From the NCBI GenBank assembly GCA_046704385.1, contig JBJKSB010000095.1, positions 1 through 50,262 of the forward strand: 50,262 nucleotides of DNA, in the 5' to 3' direction. Shown one piece after another: positions 17,083 through 25,795 of this stretch (positions within the stretch are counted from its first letter, which is position 1; every line of letters starts with the position of its first letter). This DNA is from GH45 sp046704385. Its GTDB lineage: Bacteria > Bacteroidota > Bacteroidia > Bacteroidales > SZUA-534. Made by a program: the position numbers and the translations under genes. The notes beneath the pieces are model-generated. The model was not told where the DNA came from. It did not search any database and saw only the letters and a list, made by a program, of their open reading frames with translations.

Positions 17083-17562
17083 CTAATGAACGGTAATGTC
17101 CCTTTTTTTATACTCTTCAAGTATCTGACGAACGCTTTCAGGAGTAAGCTCGGTAAAAACATCATCGTTTATAAGCATAGCTGGTGCCTTATGGCACCAA
17201 CCCAGACAATTGGTTTCGAGTAAGGTAAATCGCTTATCGACAGTGGTATCCCCGACCTTAATTTTTAAACTATCTTCAATGGCAAGTAATATCTGGTTTT
17301 TACCTTTCATTGAACATGTTATGGTTTTACAAACACGGATCACATACTTTCCACGGGCTTTGGTATCAAGAAATGAATAAAATGTTGCCGTACCAAATAC
17401 CTGGGCTGTCGAAATATCCAATTCACGGGCAATTTCCACCATTGCATATTCACTTATAAATCTGTCGCGATTGACAACTCCCTGGAGTATAGGTAACAAG
17501 CTTTCCCGGTTTCGACCGTGTTTGTCCGCCAGTTCTTTAACTAGTGTTTGAACATCTGTCAT
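17083..17562 (-). CDS. hydC: [2Fe-2S] subunit of [FeFe] hydrogenase (NuoE/HydC-like)
   Basis: A 159-residue NuoE-type protein with a helical N-terminus (LLPILQGVVNRDRFIS, then ARELDISTAQVFGTATFYSF) and a thioredoxin-like [2Fe-2S] domain. The ligands are in RVCKTITCSMKG and ETNCLGWCHKAP. It passes electrons between the flavin subunit and partner clusters. It is the first gene of the operon hydC-hydB-hydA, and its ATG is preceded by an unusually strong Shine-Dalgarno sequence. Length is normal for the family. Confidence 0.94.
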   Translation of the reverse strand: MTDVQTLVKELADKHGRNRESLLPILQGVVNRDRFISEYAMVEIARELDISTAQVFGTATFYSFLDTKARGKYVIRVCKTITCSMKGKNQILLAIEDSLKIKVGDTTVDKRFTLLETNCLGWCHKAPAMLINDDVFTELTPESVRQILEEYKKRDITVH

Positions 17563-17570
17563 GAAAAAGT

Positions 17571-17578
17571 CCTCCTTT
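17571..17578 (-). promoter_or_regulatory. Strong Shine-Dalgarno of hydC
   Basis: AAAGGAGG lies 8 bases before the hydC ATG. Most genes in this window, like Bacteroidota in general, lack such a site, so the operon leader stands out and supports the chosen start. Confidence 0.7.
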
Positions 17579-18470
17579 GGTTTAACTATGATTAATTGTT
17601 TTTCAGATCTTTAATGAGTTGTGTGTGATGTAAAATTATGGAATAGGCCCGGTACAGGTAATGACATTTGACAGGTTAAAGCGTGATTAATGGCAGCGGT
17701 ATGGGCAGATAATTTAAGCTTGTGTGTTGGTTTTTAGTCACTAACGGAAACGAATTGGTACGAATGGAATGGTTTTGATGGGAAACTGCGAAATCCGTTT
17801 GGGATGAGGGTCGGTTGTTAAATAACTAATATTTGTTTCTATTCAAACTACATAACGACGACTTGACCTCCTTCGTCGGACGAAGTCGTGTTATTTGAAG
17901 GGCCGGAATATTAATTATCTATCCCCGAGCTGGCTGATGCATAGGGTTTAAGTTTCTTAGTTGTTCTTAGGGAGGATAATATCACTAAAATTTATACAAA
18001 TTAACCCGACATCGTCTGAGGTACGAAGACTCCGACTTTATCTGAGCAGGCTAGATCGGCGTTCACAAAAGAAAAATGTGGCAGGTAATTTTTTTATCTC
18101 TGCCCCGCTCCGAAATTAATTCGGAGAACTGGCTAGTGCTATTTTTTGGCTTTTTCTGGAAAAAGTGGAATTAACCAGTGCTGATTTTAGATGGCAGCAT
18201 TTAGTTATTTGTAGTGCCCAGTTCTCTCCTTCAAAAGGAGAGCGGAGAGAGGATACATAATTTTAAAACAAAAAGTACTAAAAACACATTTATCAAATTT
18301 TGCCGTTGGCTATAGCCAACGGTCTGTATAACTACGACTAGTTCCGGGCTTTAGCCCACAATTTAACACAGCATTGTTACAACCGGCCAAAGCCCATAAT
18401 AGGATATACCGCTATAATCCATCAGCTAAAGCAGACGGTAAATTACCTGTTTTGCTACTTGAAGGAAAAA
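17579..18470. other. 0.9-kb gene-free stretch with palindromic debris
   Basis: No supportable gene. It contains ACGACTT...AAGTCGT arms (about 17863-17892), 'ctccgaaattaattcggag' near 18111, a CTCTCCTT/AAGGAGAG stem near 18226-18242, and at 18301-18360 the hairpins CCGTTGGCTATAGCCAACGG and GGGCTTTAGCCC. These are decayed dispersed palindromes. The minus-strand promoter of the hyd operon must lie in the right-hand part of the hydC leader, but no consensus match was found. A 62-codon open frame at 18374 overlaps the 3' end of the peptidase gene and is not credible. Confidence 0.5.
18301..18361. repeat. REP-like palindromes
   Basis: CCGTTGGC-TATA-GCCAACGG (18303-18322) and GGGCTTTAGCCC (about 18348-18359) are two near-perfect short palindromes 25 bases apart, just beyond the 3' end of the S46 peptidase gene. 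Similar GGGCT-type palindromes occur elsewhere in the window (around 218-355). Confidence 0.5.
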
Positions 18471-20666
18471 TTACAAAGTTTTCCCTTCCTTCACAATATC
18501 CATTTCATCAACCAGGCGGTGATCTTCGGCAAATTTGTCGATTAAGAACAGTACATACCTGATATCGAGCGAAATGTTGCGGCAAATGTTGGGGTCGTAA
18601 ATAATGTCGCTCATGGTACCTTCCCAGTTGCGGTCGAAGTTTATACCGATAAGCTGGCCATTGGCATTTAATACCGGGCTGCCTGAATTTCCTCCCGTGG
18701 TATGATTCGAAGCCAGAAAACAAACGGGCATTACGGAATCGTTCTTACCATAAATACCATAATCTTTATTTTTATATAGCTCCTTAAGTTTTTGCGGAAC
18801 AGCATAATCGTAAATTTCGGGATTATCTTTTTCCATAATGCCTTTTAAAGTAGTTTGATATTCATACTGAACGGCATCGCGGGGTATATAATCATCAATT
18901 TTACCATAAGCTATGCGCAAGGTGGAATTAGCATCGGGGAATAGGCTTTTGTCTTTGTTAAATTCAAGCAATCCTTTCATGTAAGTACGGTCGAGTTTTG
19001 CCAGTTTTGAATCATTTGCCCTAAGTGTCGGGAGAATATTTTTAAGATAAACCAACCAGCTTTGTTCATATAACTGATAAACCGGGTCTTTCCTGATTTT
19101 TTTAGCGTCAGTGGTGGAATAGCTCCCCAGCAGTTTATTAACTTTTACAGAGTCGGTGAAAATTGATTTTGTATAGATATAATTGGTAAATTTATTTATA
19201 TCGCCTTTAAATTTGGTGTCGATTAAACTCAATATTTCAGGGTGATATTCTTTGGGCATATCGTTAACAAAAAAGGTTATATAGGCCGCAAAAAGCTTTT
19301 TGTCAGTAGGCAGGTTGTAATCTTTAAATAAGGTTTGGGTTCTGCTTTTAAGGTTGTTTTTAATAGCATCTGCTTTTCCCGGTTTTGTTTCTTTTGTTAT
19401 ATCGAACAATTTCCTGAAACTTCCTGCATATCTTATTAATTCGGCTTCAAATAATGTTTCGCTGAAATAAGTAGCAGCCCTTTCAAAGGGTGTTATATTT
19501 TCGTACAATTTCTTGTACTCTGCCAGAATATTGCCATACTGTGCTTTTCGGCTTTCGTCCTGGTTAACCCAGGTCATAAAATCTTTTTCAGAATTTGCTT
19601 TTACCTGCATGGCATTATTCAGGTTTAATCCTTTATTTTCGCCAATCCATTTTTTCCATCCATTTGCTATACCTGCTGCTTTTGATGCGTATTTTATGCG
19701 CACTTCAGGATTGGAATTCATATCGGCTTTCATTATTTCAAGGGCCCTGGTTCTGATATTGATCCGGGTGGGATTAATTACTTCCATATGCATTTTTACG
19801 GCGTATGAAGGTAAATATTCGTTGGTGGTTCCCGGGTAACCCATTACCATGGTAAAATCGCCTTTTTTTATACCATCAATATTTATTTTGAAATAGTTAA
19901 TCGGTTTATAAGGAACATTGTCCTCAGAATAGTCGGCCGGCTGGTTATCTTTATTGGCATAGATGCGGAACATCGAAAAGTCGCCTGTATGACGGGGCCA
20001 CATCCAGTTATCGGTATCGCCTCCGAATTTACCGATGGCTGATGGTGGAGCCCCAACCAAACGGACATCGCGAAATATTTCGTACACTGACAAAAAATAC
20101 TGATTTCCTGAAAAGAATGGTTTTACCTTAGCCTGGTACACTGTATTAACCACTGCCCGGTGTTCGATGGAATCGATATTAGCCTGTATAATAGAATCTC
20201 TCTGTAATTCACCCGTCAATTCGGTAATATTTTCCATCACCTGGTCGGTAACATCTTCCATACGTTTCAGGAAGCAAACGCCAAGGTTGTCATTGCTCAA
20301 TTCTTCATCAATACTTTGGGCCCAAAAACCATTGGTCAGGTAATCGTTTTCAACAGAGCTGTGACTTTGAATGGATCCGAATCCACAGTGATGGTTTGTT
20401 AGAACCAGTCCCTGGTTCGAAATCACGTTACCGGTACAAAAATGGCGGAATGGATTATTTAGTCTTACCAGGCCGACAACAGCATCTTTAAGACAGGCAT
20501 TATTAACATCATAAATATCTTCGGCAGTAAGCTTAAAACCTTGCTGTTGCATTTGTTCGATATTGTATTTTTTTAACAGGATGGGAAGCCACATCCCATC
20601 ATTTGCCCAAAGGGTGGAAGTGTAAAAAGCGATTATTGATAGAATCAGAATCCGTTTTAATATCAT
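18471..20666 (-). CDS. S46 family dipeptidyl-peptidase, DPP11-like
   Basis: A 731-residue serine exopeptidase with an N-terminal signal peptide (to about residue 21). The chymotrypsin-like triad is split widely: His in LTNHHCGFGS (92/93), Asp229 in RHTGDF, Ser661 in TGGNSGSPVL. Residue 679, 18 positions after the catalytic Ser, is Arg (INFDRNWEG). In Porphyromonas, Arg at this site marks DPP11 (Asp/Glu at P1), whereas Gly marks DPP7 (hydrophobic P1). I therefore favour acidic-residue specificity. It acts in the periplasm, releasing dipeptides from imported oligopeptides, and suits an amino-acid-fermenting lifestyle. It is 16 bases downstream of maf and probably shares its transcript. Confidence 0.93.
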   Translation of the reverse strand: MILKRILILSIIAFYTSTLWANDGMWLPILLKKYNIEQMQQQGFKLTAEDIYDVNNACLKDAVVGLVRLNNPFRHFCTGNVISNQGLVLTNHHCGFGSIQSHSSVENDYLTNGFWAQSIDEELSNDNLGVCFLKRMEDVTDQVMENITELTGELQRDSIIQANIDSIEHRAVVNTVYQAKVKPFFSGNQYFLSVYEIFRDVRLVGAPPSAIGKFGGDTDNWMWPRHTGDFSMFRIYANKDNQPADYSEDNVPYKPINYFKINIDGIKKGDFTMVMGYPGTTNEYLPSYAVKMHMEVINPTRINIRTRALEIMKADMNSNPEVRIKYASKAAGIANGWKKWIGENKGLNLNNAMQVKANSEKDFMTWVNQDESRKAQYGNILAEYKKLYENITPFERAATYFSETLFEAELIRYAGSFRKLFDITKETKPGKADAIKNNLKSRTQTLFKDYNLPTDKKLFAAYITFFVNDMPKEYHPEILSLIDTKFKGDINKFTNYIYTKSIFTDSVKVNKLLGSYSTTDAKKIRKDPVYQLYEQSWLVYLKNILPTLRANDSKLAKLDRTYMKGLLEFNKDKSLFPDANSTLRIAYGKIDDYIPRDAVQYEYQTTLKGIMEKDNPEIYDYAVPQKLKELYKNKDYGIYGKNDSVMPVCFLASNHTTGGNSGSPVLNANGQLIGINFDRNWEGTMSDIIYDPNICRNISLDIRYVLFLIDKFAEDHRLVDEMDIVKEGKTL

Positions 20667-20682
20667 AATAGTCGAGTTTAAA

Positions 20683-21267
20683 TTAAAATCTTTTTAATTC
20701 GTCGTATAATTTCTGAATAGGTAAGCCCATTACATTAAAATATGATCCATTTATCCGTTCAATTCCGACAAAGCCTATCCATTCCTGTATTCCGTATGAA
20801 CCTGCTTTGTCAAATGGTTTGTAAGTTTCCAGGTAGTACCTGATTTCTTCAGCGCTCAGTTTCCTGAAATAAACATCAGTACTGGCTGAAAATAATTTTG
20901 TTTTTTCCCGGCTTTTTAAACAGACACCGGTATAAACAGTATGTTTGTTACCCGATAAGGTTTCGAGCATGGTAACCGCATGGTTATAATTTTCAGGTTT
21001 GCCCAGCAAGGTTTCATTTAACCAAACAATGGTATCGGCAGTTATTAAAAAATCGTTATCATCCAGTTCTTCATTAAAAGCCGAAGCCTTTAGTTCGGCA
21101 AGGTAAAGGGCAATTTCTTCTCTTTTGAGATGGGAAGGGCATATTTCATCCACCTCTTTAATTTTTATTTCAAAATCGATGTTTAATTCTTTCAGGAGTT
21201 TTTGCCTTCTCGGCGACTGGGATGCGAGAATAATCCGGTACTTGTCTAAATTATAAAGAAAATTCAT
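20683..21267 (-). CDS. maf: Maf-like nucleoside triphosphate pyrophosphatase
   Basis: A 194-residue Maf/Ham1-fold protein. It begins ILASQSPRRQKLLKELNIDF, the diagnostic Maf motif, and contains ADTIVWLNETLLGKP and the typical YGIQEWIGFVGIERINGSYFNVMGLP C-terminal block (in two adjoining segments). The family hydrolyses non-canonical or regular NTPs (dTTP/UTP) to monophosphates. I chose the ATG at 21267; an in-frame ATG 16 codons upstream would extend into the preceding gene and adds nothing conserved. It is 7 bases after the UbiA-family gene, in one operon. Confidence 0.93.
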   Translation of the reverse strand: MNFLYNLDKYRIILASQSPRRQKLLKELNIDFEIKIKEVDEICPSHLKREEIALYLAELKASAFNEELDDNDFLITADTIVWLNETLLGKPENYNHAVTMLETLSGNKHTVYTGVCLKSREKTKLFSASTDVYFRKLSAEEIRYYLETYKPFDKAGSYGIQEWIGFVGIERINGSYFNVMGLPIQKLYDELKRF

Positions 21268-21274
21268 GTTGATT

Positions 21275-22246
21275 TTAAACACTTGTTTGCATAATATATC
21301 CTGCCACAGCAGCATACAAAACGCCGGTTAGCATAATAACTTTGATGAGCCAGCTTATTCTGTGATAATGCTTTTCGATGGAGGCCCTGACCAACAAAAA
21401 GGCGCTTATTAACAGGGGTAGGATAACGGCAATGGCAAAATACCACTTAGAGAGATTATCATTTAAAAATTTAAAATAGAAGAAACTTAACAGCCAGATA
21501 ATAAAGAAAATCAACACTATGGTTACAATTTTTGAAATTTTTATACCGGCAATGACAGGCAGGGTGCTTCTTCCGTAGCTCAGATCACCTTCAAAATCTT
21601 CGATGTCTTTTACAATCTCGCGTAACAGGTTGGTTAAGAATGCGAAAAATGCAAAAGCCGCAATCCAGTAAAAAAGAATCTTAAACGAAATATTATTGGC
21701 AATGAGTAAATCAGCATACGTTGCATTTAATGTCAATAATTCGAAATATGCAACTTGCAGTGGAATCATGGCTGTGCCCAGCGCTACTATGATATTACCG
21801 ATTAAGAATTGTTTTTTATAGGTAGTTGAGTAAAGCCAGAAAATTCCGGCAATCATTAAATAAGCAATTGCAATAACCGGTTTTTTAAAATGCCAGGAAA
21901 GGTACCCGCCCAATAAAACAGCAACACTGTTCAGGGTGAAATGCAAAATAATGGCAAACCTCCGGTGGATGGTATTTCCGATGATTACTCTTTGGGGACG
22001 ATTAATGGAGTCGATTTTACGATCGAAATAATCATTAATGACATATCCGGCGGCTCCGAGTAAAATATTAATGAGTACCAGGATCAGGAATAATTTGTCG
22101 GGAAACTGAGTAACTACTTCATGTCCTATGGCTGGCGAGTAGCTGTATTTTAGTGCAGGTTTAATAATTCCATACCGCAACAGATACATGGTAAAAGGTA
22201 CCATGAGAAGGTTCGGGAGACGTACAAGTTTAAGGTACTTTATCAT
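21275..22246 (-). CDS. UbiA-family prenyltransferase (GGGP geranylgeranyltransferase-like)
   Basis: A 323-residue integral membrane protein with about eight to nine TM helices and both aspartate-rich motifs of the UbiA superfamily: NDYFDRKIDSINRP (first) and EIVKDIEDFEGDLSYGRSTLP (second). Bacteroidota homologues are often labelled geranylgeranylglycerol-phosphate geranylgeranyltransferase, but the acceptor is unproven; a quinone or other lipid is possible. The neighbours KdsC-like, DUF2520 and Maf form a recurrent Bacteroidota gene string. Confidence 0.88.
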   Translation of the reverse strand: MIKYLKLVRLPNLLMVPFTMYLLRYGIIKPALKYSYSPAIGHEVVTQFPDKLFLILVLINILLGAAGYVINDYFDRKIDSINRPQRVIIGNTIHRRFAIILHFTLNSVAVLLGGYLSWHFKKPVIAIAYLMIAGIFWLYSTTYKKQFLIGNIIVALGTAMIPLQVAYFELLTLNATYADLLIANNISFKILFYWIAAFAFFAFLTNLLREIVKDIEDFEGDLSYGRSTLPVIAGIKISKIVTIVLIFFIIWLLSFFYFKFLNDNLSKWYFAIAVILPLLISAFLLVRASIEKHYHRISWLIKVIMLTGVLYAAVAGYIMQTSV

Positions 22247-22350
22247 TAGACTAAGCTGGTTTAAAAATGATCCGACCTGTTTTGAAATAATCCCGACTAA
22301 AATAATATTTTAGTATCAGGTTACCTAACCTGTTTTTACAAAAAAAGTTG

Positions 22351-22884
22351 TTATAGAATATCCAGCTTTTCCAGATTCAGGCTTACCCATTTACCCTGGG
22401 CGCGCAGAACCTGCTCAATTACATCACGAACACAACCCCGGCCGCCATCAACATTTGAAATGTATTTTGAAATGTGTTTAACCTCAACCGATGCATCACC
22501 CGGACAGGTAGGAATTCCAACCATTTTCAGAACAGGGAAGTCAGGGATGTCGTCTCCCATATATAACACATTATCAGGGCTTAAAGCATGCTTTTTACAA
22601 AATACATTCATGGCTTCTGTTTTTTCGAACGAACCCATGTAAAGATCCTTAATATCAAGGTATTGAAGCCTTTTAACTGCACCAGTATTATTACCTCCGG
22701 CACTTATAATGCCAACGGGGAAACCCATCTTTTGTGCGTATCGTACAGCAAAACCATCTTTGGCATTAAATGCGCGGACCTGTTCGCCATCGGCCATACA
22801 ATATAATTTGTTGTCGGTAAATACACCATCGACATCGAAAACAAAGGCTTTAACTCTTTTTAGATCTTCTTTAAAATTGCTCAT
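22351..22884 (-). CDS. kdsC: KdsC-like HAD-IIIA phosphatase
   Basis: A 177-residue HAD protein. Motif I is FVFDVDGVFTDN, motif II lies at GIISAGGN, and motif III/IV is YMGDDIPDFPVL. The length and DGVFTD signature match KDO-8-phosphate phosphatase, which makes KDO for lipopolysaccharide in the cytoplasm. Related HAD-IIIA enzymes act on other sugar phosphates, so the substrate is a good but not certain guess. It begins 2 bases after the DUF2520 gene ends, suggesting coupled translation. Confidence 0.88.
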   Translation of the reverse strand: MSNFKEDLKRVKAFVFDVDGVFTDNKLYCMADGEQVRAFNAKDGFAVRYAQKMGFPVGIISAGGNNTGAVKRLQYLDIKDLYMGSFEKTEAMNVFCKKHALSPDNVLYMGDDIPDFPVLKMVGIPTCPGDASVEVKHISKYISNVDGGRGCVRDVIEQVLRAQGKWVSLNLEKLDIL

Positions 22885-22886
22885 TT

Positions 22887-23675
22887 TTATTTGAAATTGG
22901 GGACTTCACCCGTTTTAAATTCACTAATATTTTGCGACACAAAACTATATATTTTTTCCAAAACCGATGAATTTAATAGTTCAATATGTTTATTCATGGT
23001 CAGTTTATCGTTACGAGCTGCCGGACCTGTTTGTGATTCAACGGGTGAGTTGTTTGAAATTTTACGAACAGTTTCCCGGATAATAGGTTTCAGAATATCG
23101 AATGAAATATCGTTTTGTACCAGAATCTGTTCGGCTATGGCAAACATGTGATTTGTAAAATTATTGGCAAACACTGCTGCCAGGTGGCAATATAAGCGTT
23201 GTTCGGTTGATAACTGATAAACTGATTTGGTTATTTTCTCAGCCACTTTCGCAAGAATTTCAATATTTTCCTGACTATTAGCTTCGAGGCAAACAGGAAC
23301 ATTTTGGAAAACCAAATCTATTTTTTTCGAAAAGGTTTGTAATGGATAAAGAACGCCAAAATTCTCAAACTTTTTCAAAACATCCATGGGAATGCTTCCG
23401 GCTGTATGGACAATCAGCCTGGGTTGGAAGGTTATGCTTTGAATAATATTTTCAATGGCTGAATCAGAGACACAAATGAAAATAATATCAACTGTTGGGT
23501 CAATTGCAGTTATATCCGTAATTGCAGATGAATTGACCAATTGTGCAAGTTCTTCAGCAGGTTGCAATATGCGGCTAAAGATTTGGTGCACCGAAATATC
23601 GGCATTGAACAATGCTTTTGCCAGGTGGGTCGCCAGGTTTCCGGCACCTATCAGGGTGACCTTGAAATGTTGCAT
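22887..23675 (-). CDS. Rossmann/DUF2520 oxidoreductase-like protein
   Basis: A 262-residue protein. The N-terminal half is a Rossmann NAD(P)-binding domain resembling F420-dependent NADP reductase/ProC proteins (VTLIGAGNLATHLAKALF; later IIFICVSDSAIENI and HTAGSIPMDVL). The C-terminal half is the helical DUF2520 domain (CHLAAVFANNFTNHMFAIAE and SQTGPAARND). The substrate is unknown; the fold suggests an NAD(P)-dependent dehydrogenase. It is the first gene of the DUF2520-kdsC-UbiA-maf-S46 run, with a TATATTTG promoter box upstream. Confidence 0.9.
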   Translation of the reverse strand: MQHFKVTLIGAGNLATHLAKALFNADISVHQIFSRILQPAEELAQLVNSSAITDITAIDPTVDIIFICVSDSAIENIIQSITFQPRLIVHTAGSIPMDVLKKFENFGVLYPLQTFSKKIDLVFQNVPVCLEANSQENIEILAKVAEKITKSVYQLSTEQRLYCHLAAVFANNFTNHMFAIAEQILVQNDISFDILKPIIRETVRKISNNSPVESQTGPAARNDKLTMNKHIELLNSSVLEKIYSFVSQNISEFKTGEVPNFK

Positions 23676-23691
23676 GGTTAAATAGTTTTTG

Positions 23692-23722
23692 CAAATATAT
23701 TAAACTACAATCAGCAAACAGA
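23692..23722 (-). promoter_or_regulatory. Promoter of the DUF2520-kdsC-UbiA-maf operon
   Basis: On the minus strand TATATTTG (23692-23699) matches TAnnTTTG exactly, with TCTG (23719-23722) 19 bases upstream as a 3-of-4 match to the -33 box. It separates this housekeeping operon from the signalling island upstream. Confidence 0.55.
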
Positions 23723-23767
23723 TTATTACCTAAAATTCGCAAATAATTAATGACCCTTAATTTGCAT

Positions 23768-25795
23768 TTATATCCGAACCGCTACTATGCTTATATCATC
23801 GGTCTGATCTTCCTGTACGGAGTTTGGGTTGCCTTGATATTTTCCCTCGCACATACGCCAGTCATCAATTTCATTGTTTAACACCTGGCACTGTTCATAC
23901 ATTTTGAGAGGCTGGATGTCGCTAAGAAGTTCTTTAAGATGCTTAGTCATAAATTTTCGGCCATCAGGGCCACCTAATTGGTCGGCATAACCATCGGAAC
24001 AAGTATATACGGTATCACCTTTATGTAATTTTACTTGTTGAAAATAGAATCCATCTTGTTCTTTAGTATCGTTAAGTTTGCAACCTTTTCCTAGTTGAGT
24101 TAGTTCACCATTTAAAAAAGCATACACTGGCCTGCCATAACTGGCCACTTCAAGTTCTTGAGTATCACTGTTTATACCACACAAGGCTAATTCCATTTCA
24201 CTATTGCCATGTACCAGTGAATTTGAATGTTTTAGCATTTCGCGAACTTTAGGCATGGTATAGCTTAAAATATCAATAGGGTGTTCAAAAGCTTTATCAT
24301 AAACAGCTTCATGCAAATAGTTATAACAAATTCCCGATAAAATTGATCCTGAAATACCATGACCAGTACAATCGGCAGCACAAAAAATAACCATGTTGTT
24401 TTGTTTAGCTATAAAGTAAAAATCGCCGCTAACCACATCTTTTGGTTTAAACAGCACAAAACTTTCAGGAAAATATTCTTTCAAATCAAATGCATTAGGC
24501 ATAAATGTCCGTTGAATATTCTTTCCGCTTTTAAAAGCCCCTTTTATATTTTTTAGCAGTTCATTGGTTGTTTCTATCCGTTGTAACGATGAATGTAAAT
24601 ATTGTTTGCTCAAATACTTATGAAATGATTTTATTTGATCTTTCAATTCATTGATGGATTCAATATCACCAAATCTTTTATCAAATTGGTCTTGAATCTC
24701 ATCGTTTTGATGGATCAACAAAGCATGCAAATTTCTTATTTGAGTTTCTGCTTCGTAAATATAACCCGACTGCTGGTTGATATATGAAATTTCGTTGGCA
24801 AGTTCAGGTGAAACTTTTACTGCTTTGTAACCGATATCGACCAGCAATGCCGGGATAAAACGCACCATTATCCGATCCTTTTCCTGCTCGTAAGGTGGTA
24901 GTTCATCATATGGCATTAAACAATTATGGTGCTTTAGTTCATTGTTCCTGATCATGTTATAAGTCCAGCCATTTAACCTACGTTCCCAACCCCAACGGTC
25001 ATGCTCCATCATAGACATGATTTCAACCTGGTTGTCTGTTAATTTTAACAAAGGTGGTAAAACACCTTCCTCAACGGGCTGCATTTGATAACCAATTGAC
25101 AACAATTTGGTCGGGATATGGTAGGCATTGTCGATATTAGCTTCCTTAATATCATCGGGCAGTTCATCAAATTCTTTTTCATAAATGTCTTTGCTGCCCG
25201 AAACGAGGTACAATCTATTGTAAACATCGGCATTTGTTTCGTCGAGCATGTGCTTATTAAATCGCGAATGAATTATCCTTGCCAAATGTTCGGCTAATGC
25301 CTCGTTTATAAAAGCATCTTCGGCCTCACGATATAACTCAAACCCCAGCTTTTTAAATGCAACAGGAATAATAAAAATTAACTCGTAAAATCGTTTTTTA
25401 TCCGTTTTGTTTAATTCCTCAAACGAGGCGGGATAATGCTCATCTTCATCCTGTTTTTTATCCTTTAACCACGACAAATAAAGCATTGAAGCCATTTCAT
25501 CGACCTGGGCATCGGTAATAATGCATGAACGACAGTACTTTTTATATTTGCGGAGTTTAATTTTTTGGTTATTAAATAAAGGTACAATGCAATTTAGAAT
25601 CAAATACGCATCTGCTTCTTCAATATCTCTATTAACCAGAGCTTCAACAAAATCTTTTTCCAGTTGCAATAAATTTTCGCTTGAAAGTTTAGGACTGGTA
25701 ATTAATGATTCCGGGATTTTCACTTCTATTGTTTTTGTTGATTGAATATTTTCAAAAGTAATAAAAAACAATAATAGCAAATTACTTCCCAACAA
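23768..25795 (-). CDS. SpoIIE/PP2C-type phosphatase with N-terminal RyR-like repeats
   Basis: A protein of up to 675 residues. The C-terminal ~235 residues are a PP2C-family SpoIIE phosphatase with metal-binding motifs intact: KPKDVVSGDFYF, AADCTGHGISGS, TCSDGYADQ and DDISIVAVRI. A helical, coiled-coil-like linker (~330-425) precedes it. The N-terminal half holds a clear RyR domain (EHDRWGWERRLNGWTY, then YDELPPYEQEKDR...IPALLVDIGY, ~255-325) and two weaker repeats ending FDELPDDIKE...IPTKLLSIGY (~209-237) and SFEELNKTDKKR...IPVAFKKLGF (~124-153). RyR domains are proposed ligand-binding modules. The start is uncertain: the TTG at 25795 overlaps the upstream gene by 14 bases, and a GTG at 25723 is an alternative. 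Likely substrates are the SiaC-like proteins of this island. Confidence 0.87.
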   Translation of the reverse strand: MLGSNLLLLFFITFENIQSTKTIEVKIPESLITSPKLSSENLLQLEKDFVEALVNRDIEEADAYLILNCIVPLFNNQKIKLRKYKKYCRSCIITDAQVDEMASMLYLSWLKDKKQDEDEHYPASFEELNKTDKKRFYELIFIIPVAFKKLGFELYREAEDAFINEALAEHLARIIHSRFNKHMLDETNADVYNRLYLVSGSKDIYEKEFDELPDDIKEANIDNAYHIPTKLLSIGYQMQPVEEGVLPPLLKLTDNQVEIMSMMEHDRWGWERRLNGWTYNMIRNNELKHHNCLMPYDELPPYEQEKDRIMVRFIPALLVDIGYKAVKVSPELANEISYINQQSGYIYEAETQIRNLHALLIHQNDEIQDQFDKRFGDIESINELKDQIKSFHKYLSKQYLHSSLQRIETTNELLKNIKGAFKSGKNIQRTFMPNAFDLKEYFPESFVLFKPKDVVSGDFYFIAKQNNMVIFCAADCTGHGISGSILSGICYNYLHEAVYDKAFEHPIDILSYTMPKVREMLKHSNSLVHGNSEMELALCGINSDTQELEVASYGRPVYAFLNGELTQLGKGCKLNDTKEQDGFYFQQVKLHKGDTVYTCSDGYADQLGGPDGRKFMTKHLKELLSDIQPLKMYEQCQVLNNEIDDWRMCEGKYQGNPNSVQEDQTDDISIVAVRI

